From Acetoanaerobium sticklandii (GTDB lineage Bacteria; Bacillota; Clostridia; Peptostreptococcales; Filifactoraceae): a stretch of 64,000 nucleotides of DNA. Positions 43,348-52,613 of the stretch are shown here, one piece after another (positions within the stretch are counted from its first letter, which is position 1; each line of letters starts with the position of its first letter). The translations under genes were made by a program, and so were the position numbers. Under the pieces are notes generated by a model that saw only the letters and a list, made by a program, of their open reading frames with translations, searched no databases and was not told the origin of the DNA. The stretch is from the NCBI RefSeq assembly GCF_000196455.1, contig NC_014614.1:451501-515500 (forward strand). The letters run 5' to 3'.

Positions 43348-43845
43348 TTATTTTGTTTTTGAAAAATCCTGAACGATATCCTCTTGAAGCTTTTTTAAGA
43401 TACTATTTAGAGTGGCTCTTTCTTCTTCTGTGAGAGCTTTAGTCATGCGCTGACTGAACTCCATATGAAGGTCTTTTATCTCGTCAAAAAGCTGTCTTCC
43501 CTTTGGTGTAAGATGAGCCTTTATAGAACGTTTATCATCTGCATTTTTTCGTTTTTCTACTAGGTTTTCCTTTATCATACGGTCGATTAAGGTGGTCATG
43601 TTTGCACGGCTTACCATCATATTTTTACCAAGCTCTATAAGAGGCATCCCGTCTGCTTCATGAATGCTAAGAAGTAGGATAACAAAGAATTTTGGCTCAG
43701 ATATATTGTATTTTTCAAATAATCTATCATATACCATTCTCATGATTCGTTCAGTTTTTAATATATTTATTATAGTCTGGCCTGATGAAAACTCTATAAA
43801 TGAGTAAGCATCTATATATCCTTGAAAATCATAATCTTGGAACAT
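43348..43845 (-). CDS. MarR-family transcriptional regulator
   Basis: The 165-residue protein has the MarR winged helix: LIELGKNMMVSRANMTTLIDRMIKENLVEKR and the wing DDKRSIKAHLTPKG. It is the last gene of the hlyD-permease-permease-marR operon and most likely autoregulates it through palindromes upstream of the first gene (47266-47304). The inducer is unknown, probably the exported compound. Confidence 0.92.
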   Translation of the reverse strand: MFQDYDFQGYIDAYSFIEFSSGQTIINILKTERIMRMVYDRLFEKYNISEPKFFVILLLSIHEADGMPLIELGKNMMVSRANMTTLIDRMIKENLVEKRKNADDKRSIKAHLTPKGRQLFDEIKDLHMEFSQRMTKALTEEERATLNSILKKLQEDIVQDFSKTK

Positions 43846-43850
43846 GATAG

Positions 43851-44954
43851 TTAATCCTCCTCATCTAAGCAGGACCTAGATTTTTTCGAAATTAAAAAAG
43901 CTATAAAAAACCATATACAAGCAAATATAGTCATTTGAAGCATATTCGATTTAAAATAATAAGGTAATGCGCCTTTGATTAGATAGTCTCTAAGTGGAGC
44001 TATCATATAAATAAGAGGCCATAGTGCCTTGATAATATATACACTAAGCTGAGGCATTTTCATAACTGGCCATACATAGCCTGCAGTTAAAAAGCTAGGT
44101 ACAGATAATAGCATGCAAAGCTGAGTAGCTCTTAATGGACTGGAAATAGAAAGAGCAAGAACTAAAGCTATGCTACTTAATGATATCAGATACATAAAAG
44201 ATAGAAAAGTAGATGTGAGCATATTTCCTATTATATTTATTCCAAGCACATGCTTGAGCAAGCTGGTACATATCAAGAATGTAAGCGAGGATATTATAGT
44301 GTGGATTAAAATTTTATAAAATATATTGGTCTTATCTTCTATTACATTTACGACAAATATAGATAGAAATAGTTGCTGAACAAGAACTAAAATCATACCA
44401 GGCATTACATAATATTTATAAGATAGCTTAGGATCCCAAAGTGTTCTATTATTCATTTCAAATATATTTACGTAACGTTTTGAAAGTGATGGGGGAACAT
44501 TTTTTCCTTCTAGGAACTGAAGATTCACACCAGCGTTTACAGTGCTTATTATTTCAGTAGCAGAAGCAAGGGCATTGTTTGCAACTGCCATATTGGTTGC
44601 ATCTACTATCAAAGCTACTTTCGAACTTTTTTTGGATTTGACATCCTTTTCAAAATCTGAAGGAATAATAACTCCCATATAAACTTGAGTGGACTCCACA
44701 GCTTGCTTTACTTCATCTAGATTTTCTGAATAAAAGTCGACGGTATAACGAGGATTTTTATCAAATTCCTCAACTAATGAGCGTGAAAGAGAGCTGTTAT
44801 CCATATCGTAAACTGTGATAGGGATAGTATTTAGATAGTCATTTCTATATACATTTCCAAAGAAAACTGTAAAAATCATGGGTATTCCTATCATGAATAG
44901 AAGGTTTTTAGGTACAGTGAAAAACTTTTTTAATTCGCTTATAAAATTAGTCAT
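43851..44954 (-). CDS. ABC-2-type permease (second of two)
   Basis: The 367-residue membrane protein has TM1 near residues 16-32, a long extracytoplasmic domain (about 33-175) and a cluster of five C-terminal helices, as in YhhJ-like ABC-2 permeases. It overlaps the upstream permease gene by eight bases. No nucleotide-binding domain is fused or present in the operon. Confidence 0.88.
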   Translation of the reverse strand: MTNFISELKKFFTVPKNLLFMIGIPMIFTVFFGNVYRNDYLNTIPITVYDMDNSSLSRSLVEEFDKNPRYTVDFYSENLDEVKQAVESTQVYMGVIIPSDFEKDVKSKKSSKVALIVDATNMAVANNALASATEIISTVNAGVNLQFLEGKNVPPSLSKRYVNIFEMNNRTLWDPKLSYKYYVMPGMILVLVQQLFLSIFVVNVIEDKTNIFYKILIHTIISSLTFLICTSLLKHVLGINIIGNMLTSTFLSFMYLISLSSIALVLALSISSPLRATQLCMLLSVPSFLTAGYVWPVMKMPQLSVYIIKALWPLIYMIAPLRDYLIKGALPYYFKSNMLQMTIFACIWFFIAFLISKKSRSCLDEED

Positions 44955-46095
44955 GCAAAACCTTCCTTCCTGACAGAGATTTTAATGTAATATTTCTTTT
45001 TAGTATTTGTTTTCTGATTACAAAGCTAATTAAGCTAAGAATTAAGGAACCTAGAGTTAAAATAAGAAGCATAGCGATATTATTCGTATAATCATAGGAA
45101 TGTCCTTTTAGCATAAGATTTCTAAGGGTGCTTACAAAATAAGTGTAGGGCATAAAGCTACTTATCTGTCTAAAAAAATCTGGCATGGAGATAAGTGGCC
45201 ATGAGTAGCCCGAAAGTATAGAGCTAGGGATGAACCACACTGCAGCTACTTGAGTTGCAAATACTTGTTTTTTTGAAAAAATACTAGCTATAAGAAGGCT
45301 CATAGATACTACGGCTAGCATAAAAACTATAAGTAGCAATAGAACGCTAGTGTAAGATGCCTTTATTGGAACATCAAAAATATAATGCTGAACTGCTAAT
45401 ACTAAAACTGCTGAAACTATTCCCAAAATTCCATAGTCAATTAAATTTTTCATTACATTTTTGAAAAAATCAATAATTCCAGATGATTTTTTTACAATTT
45501 TAGAAGAAGCTGCATTCATTGCTACAGCAACCTGTACTATTGCTAGCATCATACCTGGAAGCAAAAAATTAATATAATTTCTGGTTGGATTACCTATTAA
45601 TCTATTTACTATGTTAATAGGCATGGCCGTGTTTAGAGCCTCAGTTTCTGACATACTGAGCTTTCCTTGATAGGTACTCATCATTGCTCCAGCTTTTATA
45701 GTCATAAGTAGCTCAGAGGAAGCTATTTTTGTAAAGGAAGCTGGGGATAACTGAGTTCCATCTATTACAGTAGTAAGCTTAGGAGATTTGAAGTTTTTGA
45801 TATCATTAGTAAAGTTTTGAGGGATGATTAATCCAAATAGGATTTTTCCATCTCTCATCAAAGCTTCAACTTCATTCGGGTCGTCTACTATATACTGCAC
45901 ATCAAATGTTTCACTGCTTTTAAGATTTCTTACTATATCCCTTGTCATACTTGTATTGTCTCCAAGATATACAGCGCTGGGAATGTACCTTAGCTGTTTT
46001 TCCTTCATAGAGTAACAAGTGAGAATGTTAACTAGATTTGGAAAGATAAGTATGAGTATCAAGGGAGCTATATATTTTTTAAAGTTTATATTCAT
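44947..46095 (-). CDS. ABC-2-type permease (first of two)
   Basis: The 382-residue paralogue of the downstream permease has the same topology: TM1 (about residues 9-26), extracytoplasmic domain, then helices from about 170 to 365. The pair probably forms a heterodimeric channel for drugs or peptides, working with the HlyD-like lipoprotein encoded upstream. It ends within the start of the second permease gene, so translation is coupled. Confidence 0.88.
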   Translation of the reverse strand: MNINFKKYIAPLILILIFPNLVNILTCYSMKEKQLRYIPSAVYLGDNTSMTRDIVRNLKSSETFDVQYIVDDPNEVEALMRDGKILFGLIIPQNFTNDIKNFKSPKLTTVIDGTQLSPASFTKIASSELLMTIKAGAMMSTYQGKLSMSETEALNTAMPINIVNRLIGNPTRNYINFLLPGMMLAIVQVAVAMNAASSKIVKKSSGIIDFFKNVMKNLIDYGILGIVSAVLVLAVQHYIFDVPIKASYTSVLLLLIVFMLAVVSMSLLIASIFSKKQVFATQVAAVWFIPSSILSGYSWPLISMPDFFRQISSFMPYTYFVSTLRNLMLKGHSYDYTNNIAMLLILTLGSLILSLISFVIRKQILKRNITLKSLSGRKVLHD

Positions 46096-46106
46096 ACGAA
46101 ACCCTT

Positions 46107-47189
46107 CTATTCTTCAATGTTTATAAATGCTGTCATACCAGGTCTTAATTTTTGGTCTTTATTTTCAATTTCTATTTTTATTCCATAGGTTATTAAATCG
46201 AAATCTCCATTTTCATTGCTGGCTTTTTTGATTGCGAAATCTGGTTTTTTATTAATCTGCACTATTTTTCCATTAAACTCCTCATCCTTGTAGCTAAGGA
46301 CTGAAACTTTCACTGCTTGGTTTTCCTTGAATTTTGGAAGGAGAGTTTCATCTGCATTAACTGTTAAAGTTATTTTGTCTAGATTTGTTATAGTTGCTAG
46401 GTTCATACCAGTTGAAAGCATTTCTCCAGCAGAGCAGTTTAGACTAGTTACATAGCCAGAAAGAGGGCTTCTAATTGCAGCATCTGTTATATAAGTATCT
46501 ACTTCAGTAATTCCTGCAGTTGCCTGAGTATATTTTTCATTTGCAGCAATAACGCTTCCAGCAGCAGCGGCTACTTGTCCTTGTGCAGCGGCAACTTGAC
46601 CTTTTGCAGCTTCTATATCTTCAGCTCTTGCTCCACTTTTTGCAATGCTTAAATCTTGCTCAGCTACTTTGAGCTTGGTTTCTATTTCATCTAGCTGGGC
46701 TAAAGCAACTGCTCCTTCTTCATATAGAGCAAGAATTCTATCATAACTTTTTTTCATAATGTCGTAATTTGCTTGAGCTTTTTGAATATCTTCGCTTCTG
46801 GCTCCATTTTGAGCTTTTGATAAAAGAGCTTTAGCAGCTTCTAATTGTCCCTCAGCAGCTTGCTGTTGAGCTTTTGCAATATCAACTGCAGCAAGCGCTG
46901 CGTTAGCCTGAGCAACTAAACCCTCTCGCTTTGCGGCTAAATCCTTAGCATCTATAGTTGCAATTACATCATCCTTTTCTATATATTGTCCTTCTTCGAC
47001 CTCAATTGTAAGTATCTTGCCAGGAATTTTTGTGTTTATATCCACATCCTCAGCTTCGAGATTTCCTTGAAGAAGGTTTAAATCCTCGGCTGATGAAGTA
47101 GTGCATCCAGTAAGCACTGAGGATAATAATAGCGACGAAATTATAAAGAATACAAGTAACTTTCTCGTAAGTGTAAATTGTTTAGTCAT
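46107..47189 (-). CDS. HlyD-family membrane-fusion-type efflux subunit (lipoprotein)
   Basis: The 360-residue protein starts with a signal sequence ending in a lipobox (LTGC, Cys at about residue 29). A biotinyl-lipoyl-like domain (VDINTKIPGKILTIEVEEGQYIEKDD), a long Ala/Gln-rich coiled-coil hairpin (about 85-225) and a beta-barrel with a C-terminal RPGMTAFI motif follow. In a Gram-positive cell it would extend outside the membrane as an adaptor for the export permeases. It is first in the operon and preceded by two palindromes, the probable MarR targets. Confidence 0.9.
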   Translation of the reverse strand: MTKQFTLTRKLLVFFIISSLLLSSVLTGCTTSSAEDLNLLQGNLEAEDVDINTKIPGKILTIEVEEGQYIEKDDVIATIDAKDLAAKREGLVAQANAALAAVDIAKAQQQAAEGQLEAAKALLSKAQNGARSEDIQKAQANYDIMKKSYDRILALYEEGAVALAQLDEIETKLKVAEQDLSIAKSGARAEDIEAAKGQVAAAQGQVAAAAGSVIAANEKYTQATAGITEVDTYITDAAIRSPLSGYVTSLNCSAGEMLSTGMNLATITNLDKITLTVNADETLLPKFKENQAVKVSVLSYKDEEFNGKIVQINKKPDFAIKKASNENGDFDLITYGIKIEIENKDQKLRPGMTAFINIEE

Positions 47190-47265
47190 TATAGAACTCT
47201 CCTTTTATTAAATGTATTAAAGCGAAATTAAACTACGAAGAGTATTATAATCCTAATCAATAAAA

Positions 47266-47304
47266 TAGTAAATATATTTACTAAAAAAAGTTAATATATT
47301 TACT
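47266..47304. promoter_or_regulatory. Two palindromic operators for the MarR regulator
   Basis: TAGTAAATATATTTACTA (47266-47283) is a perfect 18-bp palindrome. A second copy, AGTTAATATATTTACT at 47289-47304, differs from the same core by one base. Centres are about 22 bp apart, two helical turns, just upstream of the efflux operon whose last gene is marR. Confidence 0.65.
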
Positions 47305-47396
47305 AAAAATATTTTTGAACTAATATAACAGAATTGTAAGAAAGATTAAGTTTGTAAAATTGTTAAAAATATATCGATTAAAATTTAAAATAGGGG

Positions 47397-47402
47397 TATA
47401 AT
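47397..47402 (+). promoter_or_regulatory. -10 box of the small orphan gene
   Basis: GGGGTATAAT at 47393-47402, about 45 bases before the ATG; no convincing -35. Confidence 0.4.
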
Positions 47403-47446
47403 ATATATAAATAGATAAAAAAATAACAATTTCGGGAGGAAGAATT

Positions 47447-47746
47447 ATGATTAACATGAATAAGATTGCTGATGAGGCTATAGAAAAGTACGATATAGTA
47501 ATCACAGGACAATATGGTCCACACGCCTGTCTTAAAGAGGCTAAAGAATACCTTTTTAGAACCCACCCGGAGCTAGTTGCATATCATCTTTATAAATCAG
47601 CTCAAGAGTACGCAAGTAAGCTAGAAACAGCTAAGGAAAATCTAACTTATGGAGTCTTCGAAAGTAGAGAGTGTTTGATAATTTTTATACACAATAAAGA
47701 GGTGAATGACACCAAATTTATACCATATCATATATTAAAAGGATAG
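47447..47746 (+). CDS. Small hypothetical protein
   Basis: I do not recognise this 99-residue protein. It has a good ribosome site (GGGAGGAAG) and a soluble, helix-rich composition with no signal peptide or membrane segment. Cys occurs at residues about 28 and 75 (HACLKEAK, RECLIIF). It is divergent from the efflux operon and upstream of the glycine riboswitch, with its own -10 element. A second in-frame ATG lies three codons downstream. Confidence 0.65.
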   Translation: MINMNKIADEAIEKYDIVITGQYGPHACLKEAKEYLFRTHPELVAYHLYKSAQEYASKLETAKENLTYGVFESRECLIIFIHNKEVNDTKFIPYHILKG

Positions 47747-47822
47747 TCATTTATATAATTATGTAGTTACAATCATTACACAATTAATTGGATAGTTATA
47801 ATCAGAAAATTTTTAAAATGGC

Positions 47823-47851
47823 TTGCAAATTTTTTAAAACCAGAGTATAAT
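47823..47851 (+). promoter_or_regulatory. Promoter of the gcv operon
   Basis: TTGCAA (47823-47828), 17-bp spacer, TATAAT (47846-47851), about 35 bases before the glycine aptamers. Confidence 0.8.
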
Positions 47852-47882
47852 ACGATTCCATAAAGATAATATTTACCAATTG

Positions 47883-48072
47883 AGGTTATCGGGAGATCTC
47901 TTATGAGAGCCGAAGAAGAAATACTATATGCTCATCCAGCCTATATGTAGAAGCTTTCAGGCAACAGGACCGGTAACTGATGGAACTCTGGAAATATCCC
48001 GTTATAGGATATCCGTAGGAGCAATATCGCAGATATTATGTGATAGAATCTCTCAGGTGAAAAAAACAGAGA
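47883..48072 (+). promoter_or_regulatory. Tandem glycine riboswitch
   Basis: Two glycine aptamers can be read: the first with GGGAGATCTCTT...GAGAGCCGAAGAAG and CTTTCAGGCAACAGGACCGG, the second with TATCCGTAGGAGCAA and AATCTCTCAGGTGAAAAAAACAGAG. They lie between the gcv promoter and a terminator. Glycine binding would antiterminate and switch on the glycine cleavage system. Confidence 0.93.
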
Positions 48073-48113
48073 ATATGGAGATGCTTTTTTAGTGTCTTTA
48101 TATTCTCTTTTTT
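48068..48113 (+). terminator. Terminator of the glycine riboswitch
   Basis: AGAGAATAT / ATATTCTCT stem followed by TTTTTT. Its 5' arm overlaps the end of aptamer 2. Confidence 0.85.
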
Positions 48114-48167
48114 ATTGGGCGAAATTTTTTTAATGCAGGTTATTAATAGAATGAGGAGGGAAAATTT

Positions 48168-49265
48168 GTGACTGAAAGACTTAAAAGAACACCACTATTT
48201 GAGGTGTATGGCAATTATGACCCTAAAATTGTACCATTTGCAGGCTGGGAGATGCCCATAGAATTCAAAGGGATTACTGAGGAACACAAAATGGTAAGAA
48301 CCTCTGCTGGAATATTTGATGTGTCTCATATGGGCGAAATAGAAGTAAAAGGTAAAGATGCAGAGGAGTTTTGCCAGAAAATCTGTACTAATGATATAAG
48401 TAAATTAGAGGATAATCAAATTCTATATAGCTTTATGTGTTATGAAAATGGAACTGTTGTAGACGATATTTTAGTTTATAAATTTTCTCAGGATGATTTT
48501 ATGCTAGTAGTGAACGCTGGCAATATTTCTAAAGACTACGAATGGATAGTAAATCATACTACTGGATATGAGGTAAATATAAACAACATATCAGATAACA
48601 TAGGACAGGTTGCTGTTCAAGGACCAAAGGCAGAAGCTATACTTCAAAAATTTACTGATACAGATTTAAGCGAGATTAAGTTTTTTTATGCTCTTAGAAA
48701 TGTTGATATAAAAGGTATTAATACTATAGTTTCTAGAACAGGCTACACAGGCGAGGATGGGTTTGAAATTTACTGTGAAGCTAAAGATTCTGTGAAGCTA
48801 TGGAAGCTAATTCTAGATGAAAGCCCAGAAGAAGACATTCTTCCAATAGGGCTAGGAGCTAGAGACACTTTAAGATTTGAAGCAAATCTTCCGCTATATG
48901 GTAACGAGCTTTCAGATGAAATTACACCTATAGAAGCCGGCTATGGATATTTTGTAAAGCTCGATAAGGACGATTTTATAGGAAAGGAAGCTCTCAAGGC
49001 TCAAAAATCAGAAGGTTTAAAAAGAAAGATAGTCGGTTTTGAGCTTTTGGACAAGAGAATTTCAAGACATGGTTATGAGGTTTATCTCGAAAATGACAAA
49101 ATAGGAATAGTTACTACAGGCTATCAGTCACCTACTCTTCAAAAAAGCATAGGGCTTGCACTAATTGATGCCCAGTATGTAGCACTAGGCAATGAGATTT
49201 ATATAGATATTAGAAATAAAAAGGTGCCAGCGAAGATAGTAAGCAGAAATTTTTATAAAAAATAG
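48168..49265 (+). CDS. gcvT: Glycine cleavage system T protein (aminomethyltransferase)
   Basis: The 365-residue protein uses a GTG start with GAGGAGGG upstream. It has GCV_T motifs (PFAGWEMPIEF, FDVSHMGE, RTGYTGEDGFEIY, with Asp in the folate site). It transfers the aminomethyl group from the lipoyl arm of GcvH to tetrahydrofolate, releasing ammonia. First gene of gcvT-gcvH-gcvPA-gcvPB. Confidence 0.97.
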   Translation: MTERLKRTPLFEVYGNYDPKIVPFAGWEMPIEFKGITEEHKMVRTSAGIFDVSHMGEIEVKGKDAEEFCQKICTNDISKLEDNQILYSFMCYENGTVVDDILVYKFSQDDFMLVVNAGNISKDYEWIVNHTTGYEVNINNISDNIGQVAVQGPKAEAILQKFTDTDLSEIKFFYALRNVDIKGINTIVSRTGYTGEDGFEIYCEAKDSVKLWKLILDESPEEDILPIGLGARDTLRFEANLPLYGNELSDEITPIEAGYGYFVKLDKDDFIGKEALKAQKSEGLKRKIVGFELLDKRISRHGYEVYLENDKIGIVTTGYQSPTLQKSIGLALIDAQYVALGNEIYIDIRNKKVPAKIVSRNFYKK

Positions 49266-49376
49266 GTATAATTTAGGCATTTTATAAATATGACGTAAAT
49301 TTTATTTAGTTTCTTAATAAAATGAATATTGATTTATAGGTATTTAATTCAAATTTATATGTGAGGAGATGTTGAT

Positions 49377-49757
49377 ATGTCAACTAGCAAGGTGTATTTT
49401 ACAAAGGATCATGAGTGGATAAAGGTAGAAGGAAATGTAGCTTATATAGGAATCACTGATTATGCACAGAAGGCTCTTGGAGAAATTGTGTATGTTGAGC
49501 TACCAGAAGTAGACAGTGAATTTAGCTTGGGAGATGTATTTAGCGTGGTTGAATCTGTAAAAGCAGCTTCTGACATTTTTATGCCAGTAGATGGAAAGGT
49601 AGTAGAAGTAAATGAAGCACTAAGTGATGAGCCAGAAAAAATAAACCAAGATGCCAATGATATTTGGATTATGGCAGTAGAATTAGAGAATAGTATAGAA
49701 AGCTATGAGCTTATGAGTGAGAGCGAATATATTGCTATGTATGAAAAGGAGGCATAA
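49377..49757 (+). CDS. gcvH: Glycine cleavage system H protein
   Basis: The 126-residue lipoyl carrier has the lipoylation lysine K62 in VVESVKAASD. It shuttles the aminomethyl group between GcvP and GcvT. The stop is three bases before gcvPA. Confidence 0.98.
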   Translation: MSTSKVYFTKDHEWIKVEGNVAYIGITDYAQKALGEIVYVELPEVDSEFSLGDVFSVVESVKAASDIFMPVDGKVVEVNEALSDEPEKINQDANDIWIMAVELENSIESYELMSESEYIAMYEKEA

Positions 49758-49760
49758 TAA

Positions 49761-51104
49761 ATGCATCCATATCTTCCTAATACCGAGCAAGAAATAAAAG
49801 CTATGCTAGATACCATAGGGGTTAAATCTACAGAGGAGCTCTTTGAAGATATTCCAGCTAGCTTAAAGCTTTCAAGGAAACTAAATCTTTCGGATTCGCT
49901 ATCAGAATTTGAAATCAGAAAGCATTTTAAGGACATAGCTTCAAAAAATACAAGTATAGAGGATAAGGTGTGTTTTCTAGGAGCGGGTATCTATGACCAC
50001 TATATTCCATCAGTAATTCCACAGCTAATATCAAGAGCAGAATTTTTTACTTCATACACCCCTTATCAGCCTGAGATAAGTCAAGGCTCACTTCAAGCAG
50101 CTTTTGAATATCAGAGCATGATATGTGAGCTTACTGGAATGGATGTATCTAATATTTCTCTTTACGATGGAGCAACTGCAGCGGCAGAGGCTAGTGTACT
50201 TGCCTGCGTAAGCACAAGAAGAAAAAAAGTGCTGGTTTCAAACACGGTATCTCCTGAAACTAGAGCTGTGCTAAAAACCTATTTCCAATATAGAAATATG
50301 GATGTAGTGGAAGTTTCATCAATAGAGGGTCAAACCGACATTGATGACCTAAAATCTAAGCTAGACAAGGACACTGCAGGAGTACTGCTCCAATATCCGA
50401 ATTTTTTCGGAATAATTGAAGATATAAGTAAGTATGAACCTATAATTCATGAAAATAAATCTTTGATGATGCTGTATACAGACCCTATTGCTCTTGGGCT
50501 TCTTAAATCGCCAGGTGAGCTAGGTGCAGATATGGCGCTAGGAGACGGACAAGATCTAGGACTTCCACTTAATTTTGGTGGACCTACTCTTGGATTTATA
50601 AATGTAAAGGATAAACTGCTTCGCAAGATGCCTGGAAGAATAGTGGGACAAAGCGTAGATTCAAATGGAAACCGTGCTTTTGTACTCACACTTCAAGCCA
50701 GAGAGCAGCATATAAGAAGGCAGGATGCAACATCCAATATCTGCTCCGACCAGACTCTAAATGCAATAAGAGCAGGGATGTATTTGGCTGTAGTAGGAAA
50801 AGAAGGTATTAAAGAAGTAGCAAAATCATGCCTTAATAAAGCAAACTATGCTTACAAGGAGCTACAAAAGCTAGAGAATGTGCAGGCTCTTTTTGAAGGA
50901 CCTATATTTAAGGAGTTTGCAATAAAAACTAAAGCTTCTTCAGAAAAAGTACTTCAGGCTTTGCTTGAAGCTGGAATTTTAGGTGGATATAGTCTTTCGA
51001 GTACAGATTATGGGCTTGAAAATGCTATCTTGATAGCAGTAACTGAAAAAAGAACTAAGGAAGAAATCGATAAATTAGTAAGTGTAATAGGAGGTGTAAG
51101 ATGA
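49761..51104 (+). CDS. gcvPA: Glycine dehydrogenase (decarboxylating) subunit 1
   Basis: The 447-residue N-terminal half of P protein has MHPYLPNTEQEIKAML at the start, LYDGATAAAEA, and GDGQDLGLPLNFGGP. It lacks the PLP lysine, which is in subunit 2. Separate PA and PB genes are typical of Firmicutes. Stop and gcvPB start overlap by four bases (ATGA). Confidence 0.97.
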   Translation: MHPYLPNTEQEIKAMLDTIGVKSTEELFEDIPASLKLSRKLNLSDSLSEFEIRKHFKDIASKNTSIEDKVCFLGAGIYDHYIPSVIPQLISRAEFFTSYTPYQPEISQGSLQAAFEYQSMICELTGMDVSNISLYDGATAAAEASVLACVSTRRKKVLVSNTVSPETRAVLKTYFQYRNMDVVEVSSIEGQTDIDDLKSKLDKDTAGVLLQYPNFFGIIEDISKYEPIIHENKSLMMLYTDPIALGLLKSPGELGADMALGDGQDLGLPLNFGGPTLGFINVKDKLLRKMPGRIVGQSVDSNGNRAFVLTLQAREQHIRRQDATSNICSDQTLNAIRAGMYLAVVGKEGIKEVAKSCLNKANYAYKELQKLENVQALFEGPIFKEFAIKTKASSEKVLQALLEAGILGGYSLSSTDYGLENAILIAVTEKRTKEEIDKLVSVIGGVR

Positions 51105-52558
51105 GCTACGATAAAATGATATTTGAACTATCTGCTCATGGAAGAAAAGCTATTGATTTTCCTGAGCTTGATATAGATTTTGCTTTTGAAGATTCTCTCA
51201 TTCCGAAAGAGTATTTAAGAGAAAAATCAGCCAATCTTCCAGAAGTAAGTCAGCTCGATGCTGTGAGGCACTATACTAATTTATCAAAGAAAAATTACAG
51301 TTTGGATGCTGGATTCTATCCACTTGGCTCTTGCACCATGAAGTACAACCCTAAAATTAATGAAGAAATAGCAGCAAATGATAAATTTTCAGGGGTACAT
51401 CCACTTTCTCCAGTAGAAACAGTTCAGGGAGAGCTAGAAATAATGTACAACCTAGCAAATATGCTATCTGAAATAACTGGAATGGATGAATTTACTCTTC
51501 AGCCAGCTGCTGGAGCTCATGGAGAATGGACAGGGCTTATGCTTATAAAAGCCTACCATATGCATAGAGGTGACGAAAAAAGAACTAAAATAATAGTTCC
51601 TGACTCTGCTCATGGTACTAATCCTGCGAGCGCTAATGTTGCTGGATTTGAAGTTATAGAGCTAGAAACAAATGCAGATGGCAGTATAGATATAGAAAAA
51701 TTAAAAGCTGTACTAAGTGATGAGATAGCTGGATTTATGCTTACTAATCCAAGTACACTTGGTTTCTTTGAAACTCAAATAGAAGAAGTGGCTTCCCTAG
51801 TGCATGCATCAGGAGGACTACTATACTACGATGGAGCAAACATGAATGCTATCATGGGGATAGTAAGACCTGGAGATATGGGCTTTGATGTGTGCCATCT
51901 TAATCTTCACAAAACATTTTCTACACCTCATGGAAGTGGGGGACCAGGAAGTGGACCAGTGGGAGTAAAAAAACATCTTGCTGAATTCTTGCCAGTTCCT
52001 AAAGTTGAAAAAGTAGACGATAAGTATATTCTAAACTATGACAAAAAAGACAGCATAGGATCGATTAAAAGTTTTTATGGGAATTTTGGTATTCTTCTTA
52101 GAGCTTATGTATATATCCTGAGTATGGGAGCAGATGGGCTAAGAGCTGTATCGGAAAATGCAGTTATTAATGCAAATTATATGAGACAAATGCTAAAAGA
52201 TGATTATCAGCTAGCTGTAGATAAGCTTTGCAAGCATGAAGCTATTTTTGCTGGAATCAAAGATAAATCAACAGGGATTACTACTTTAGAAATTGCAAAG
52301 AGAATTATTGACTATGGCTTCCATCCGCCTACAGTATACTTCCCTCTAATAGTAGACAGTGCAATAATGATAGAGCCTACAGAAACAGAAAGCAAGCAAA
52401 CTATGGATGAGTTTATAAATGCCATGAAGCAAATTGCTAAAGAAGCAAAAGAAAATCCAGAGATATTTAAAACAGCACCTCATCATTCGCCAGCTAGTCG
52501 AATAGATGAGGCACTGGCAGCAAGAAAGCCAGTATTAACTTACAAACCTTCTTTATAA
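51101..52558 (+). CDS. gcvPB: Glycine dehydrogenase (decarboxylating) subunit 2
   Basis: The 485-residue PLP subunit has the aldimine lysine K271 in HLNLHKTFSTPHG and GSCTMKYNPK. With GcvPA it decarboxylates glycine and loads GcvH. The dihydrolipoamide dehydrogenase needed to complete the complex is not in this window. Confidence 0.97.
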   Translation: MSYDKMIFELSAHGRKAIDFPELDIDFAFEDSLIPKEYLREKSANLPEVSQLDAVRHYTNLSKKNYSLDAGFYPLGSCTMKYNPKINEEIAANDKFSGVHPLSPVETVQGELEIMYNLANMLSEITGMDEFTLQPAAGAHGEWTGLMLIKAYHMHRGDEKRTKIIVPDSAHGTNPASANVAGFEVIELETNADGSIDIEKLKAVLSDEIAGFMLTNPSTLGFFETQIEEVASLVHASGGLLYYDGANMNAIMGIVRPGDMGFDVCHLNLHKTFSTPHGSGGPGSGPVGVKKHLAEFLPVPKVEKVDDKYILNYDKKDSIGSIKSFYGNFGILLRAYVYILSMGADGLRAVSENAVINANYMRQMLKDDYQLAVDKLCKHEAIFAGIKDKSTGITTLEIAKRIIDYGFHPPTVYFPLIVDSAIMIEPTETESKQTMDEFINAMKQIAKEAKENPEIFKTAPHHSPASRIDEALAARKPVLTYKPSL

Positions 52559-52571
52559 TAAGTTCAAATAA

Positions 52572-52606
52572 AAAAATAAGACCTTAATAGCAGAGGTCTT
52601 ATTTTT
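52572..52606. terminator. Bidirectional terminator after gcvPB
   Basis: AAAAATAAGACCT / AGGTCTTATTTTT, perfect 13-bp stem with A- and T-runs, shared with the convergent aminotransferase gene. Confidence 0.9.
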
Positions 52607-52613
52607 ATGGAGA

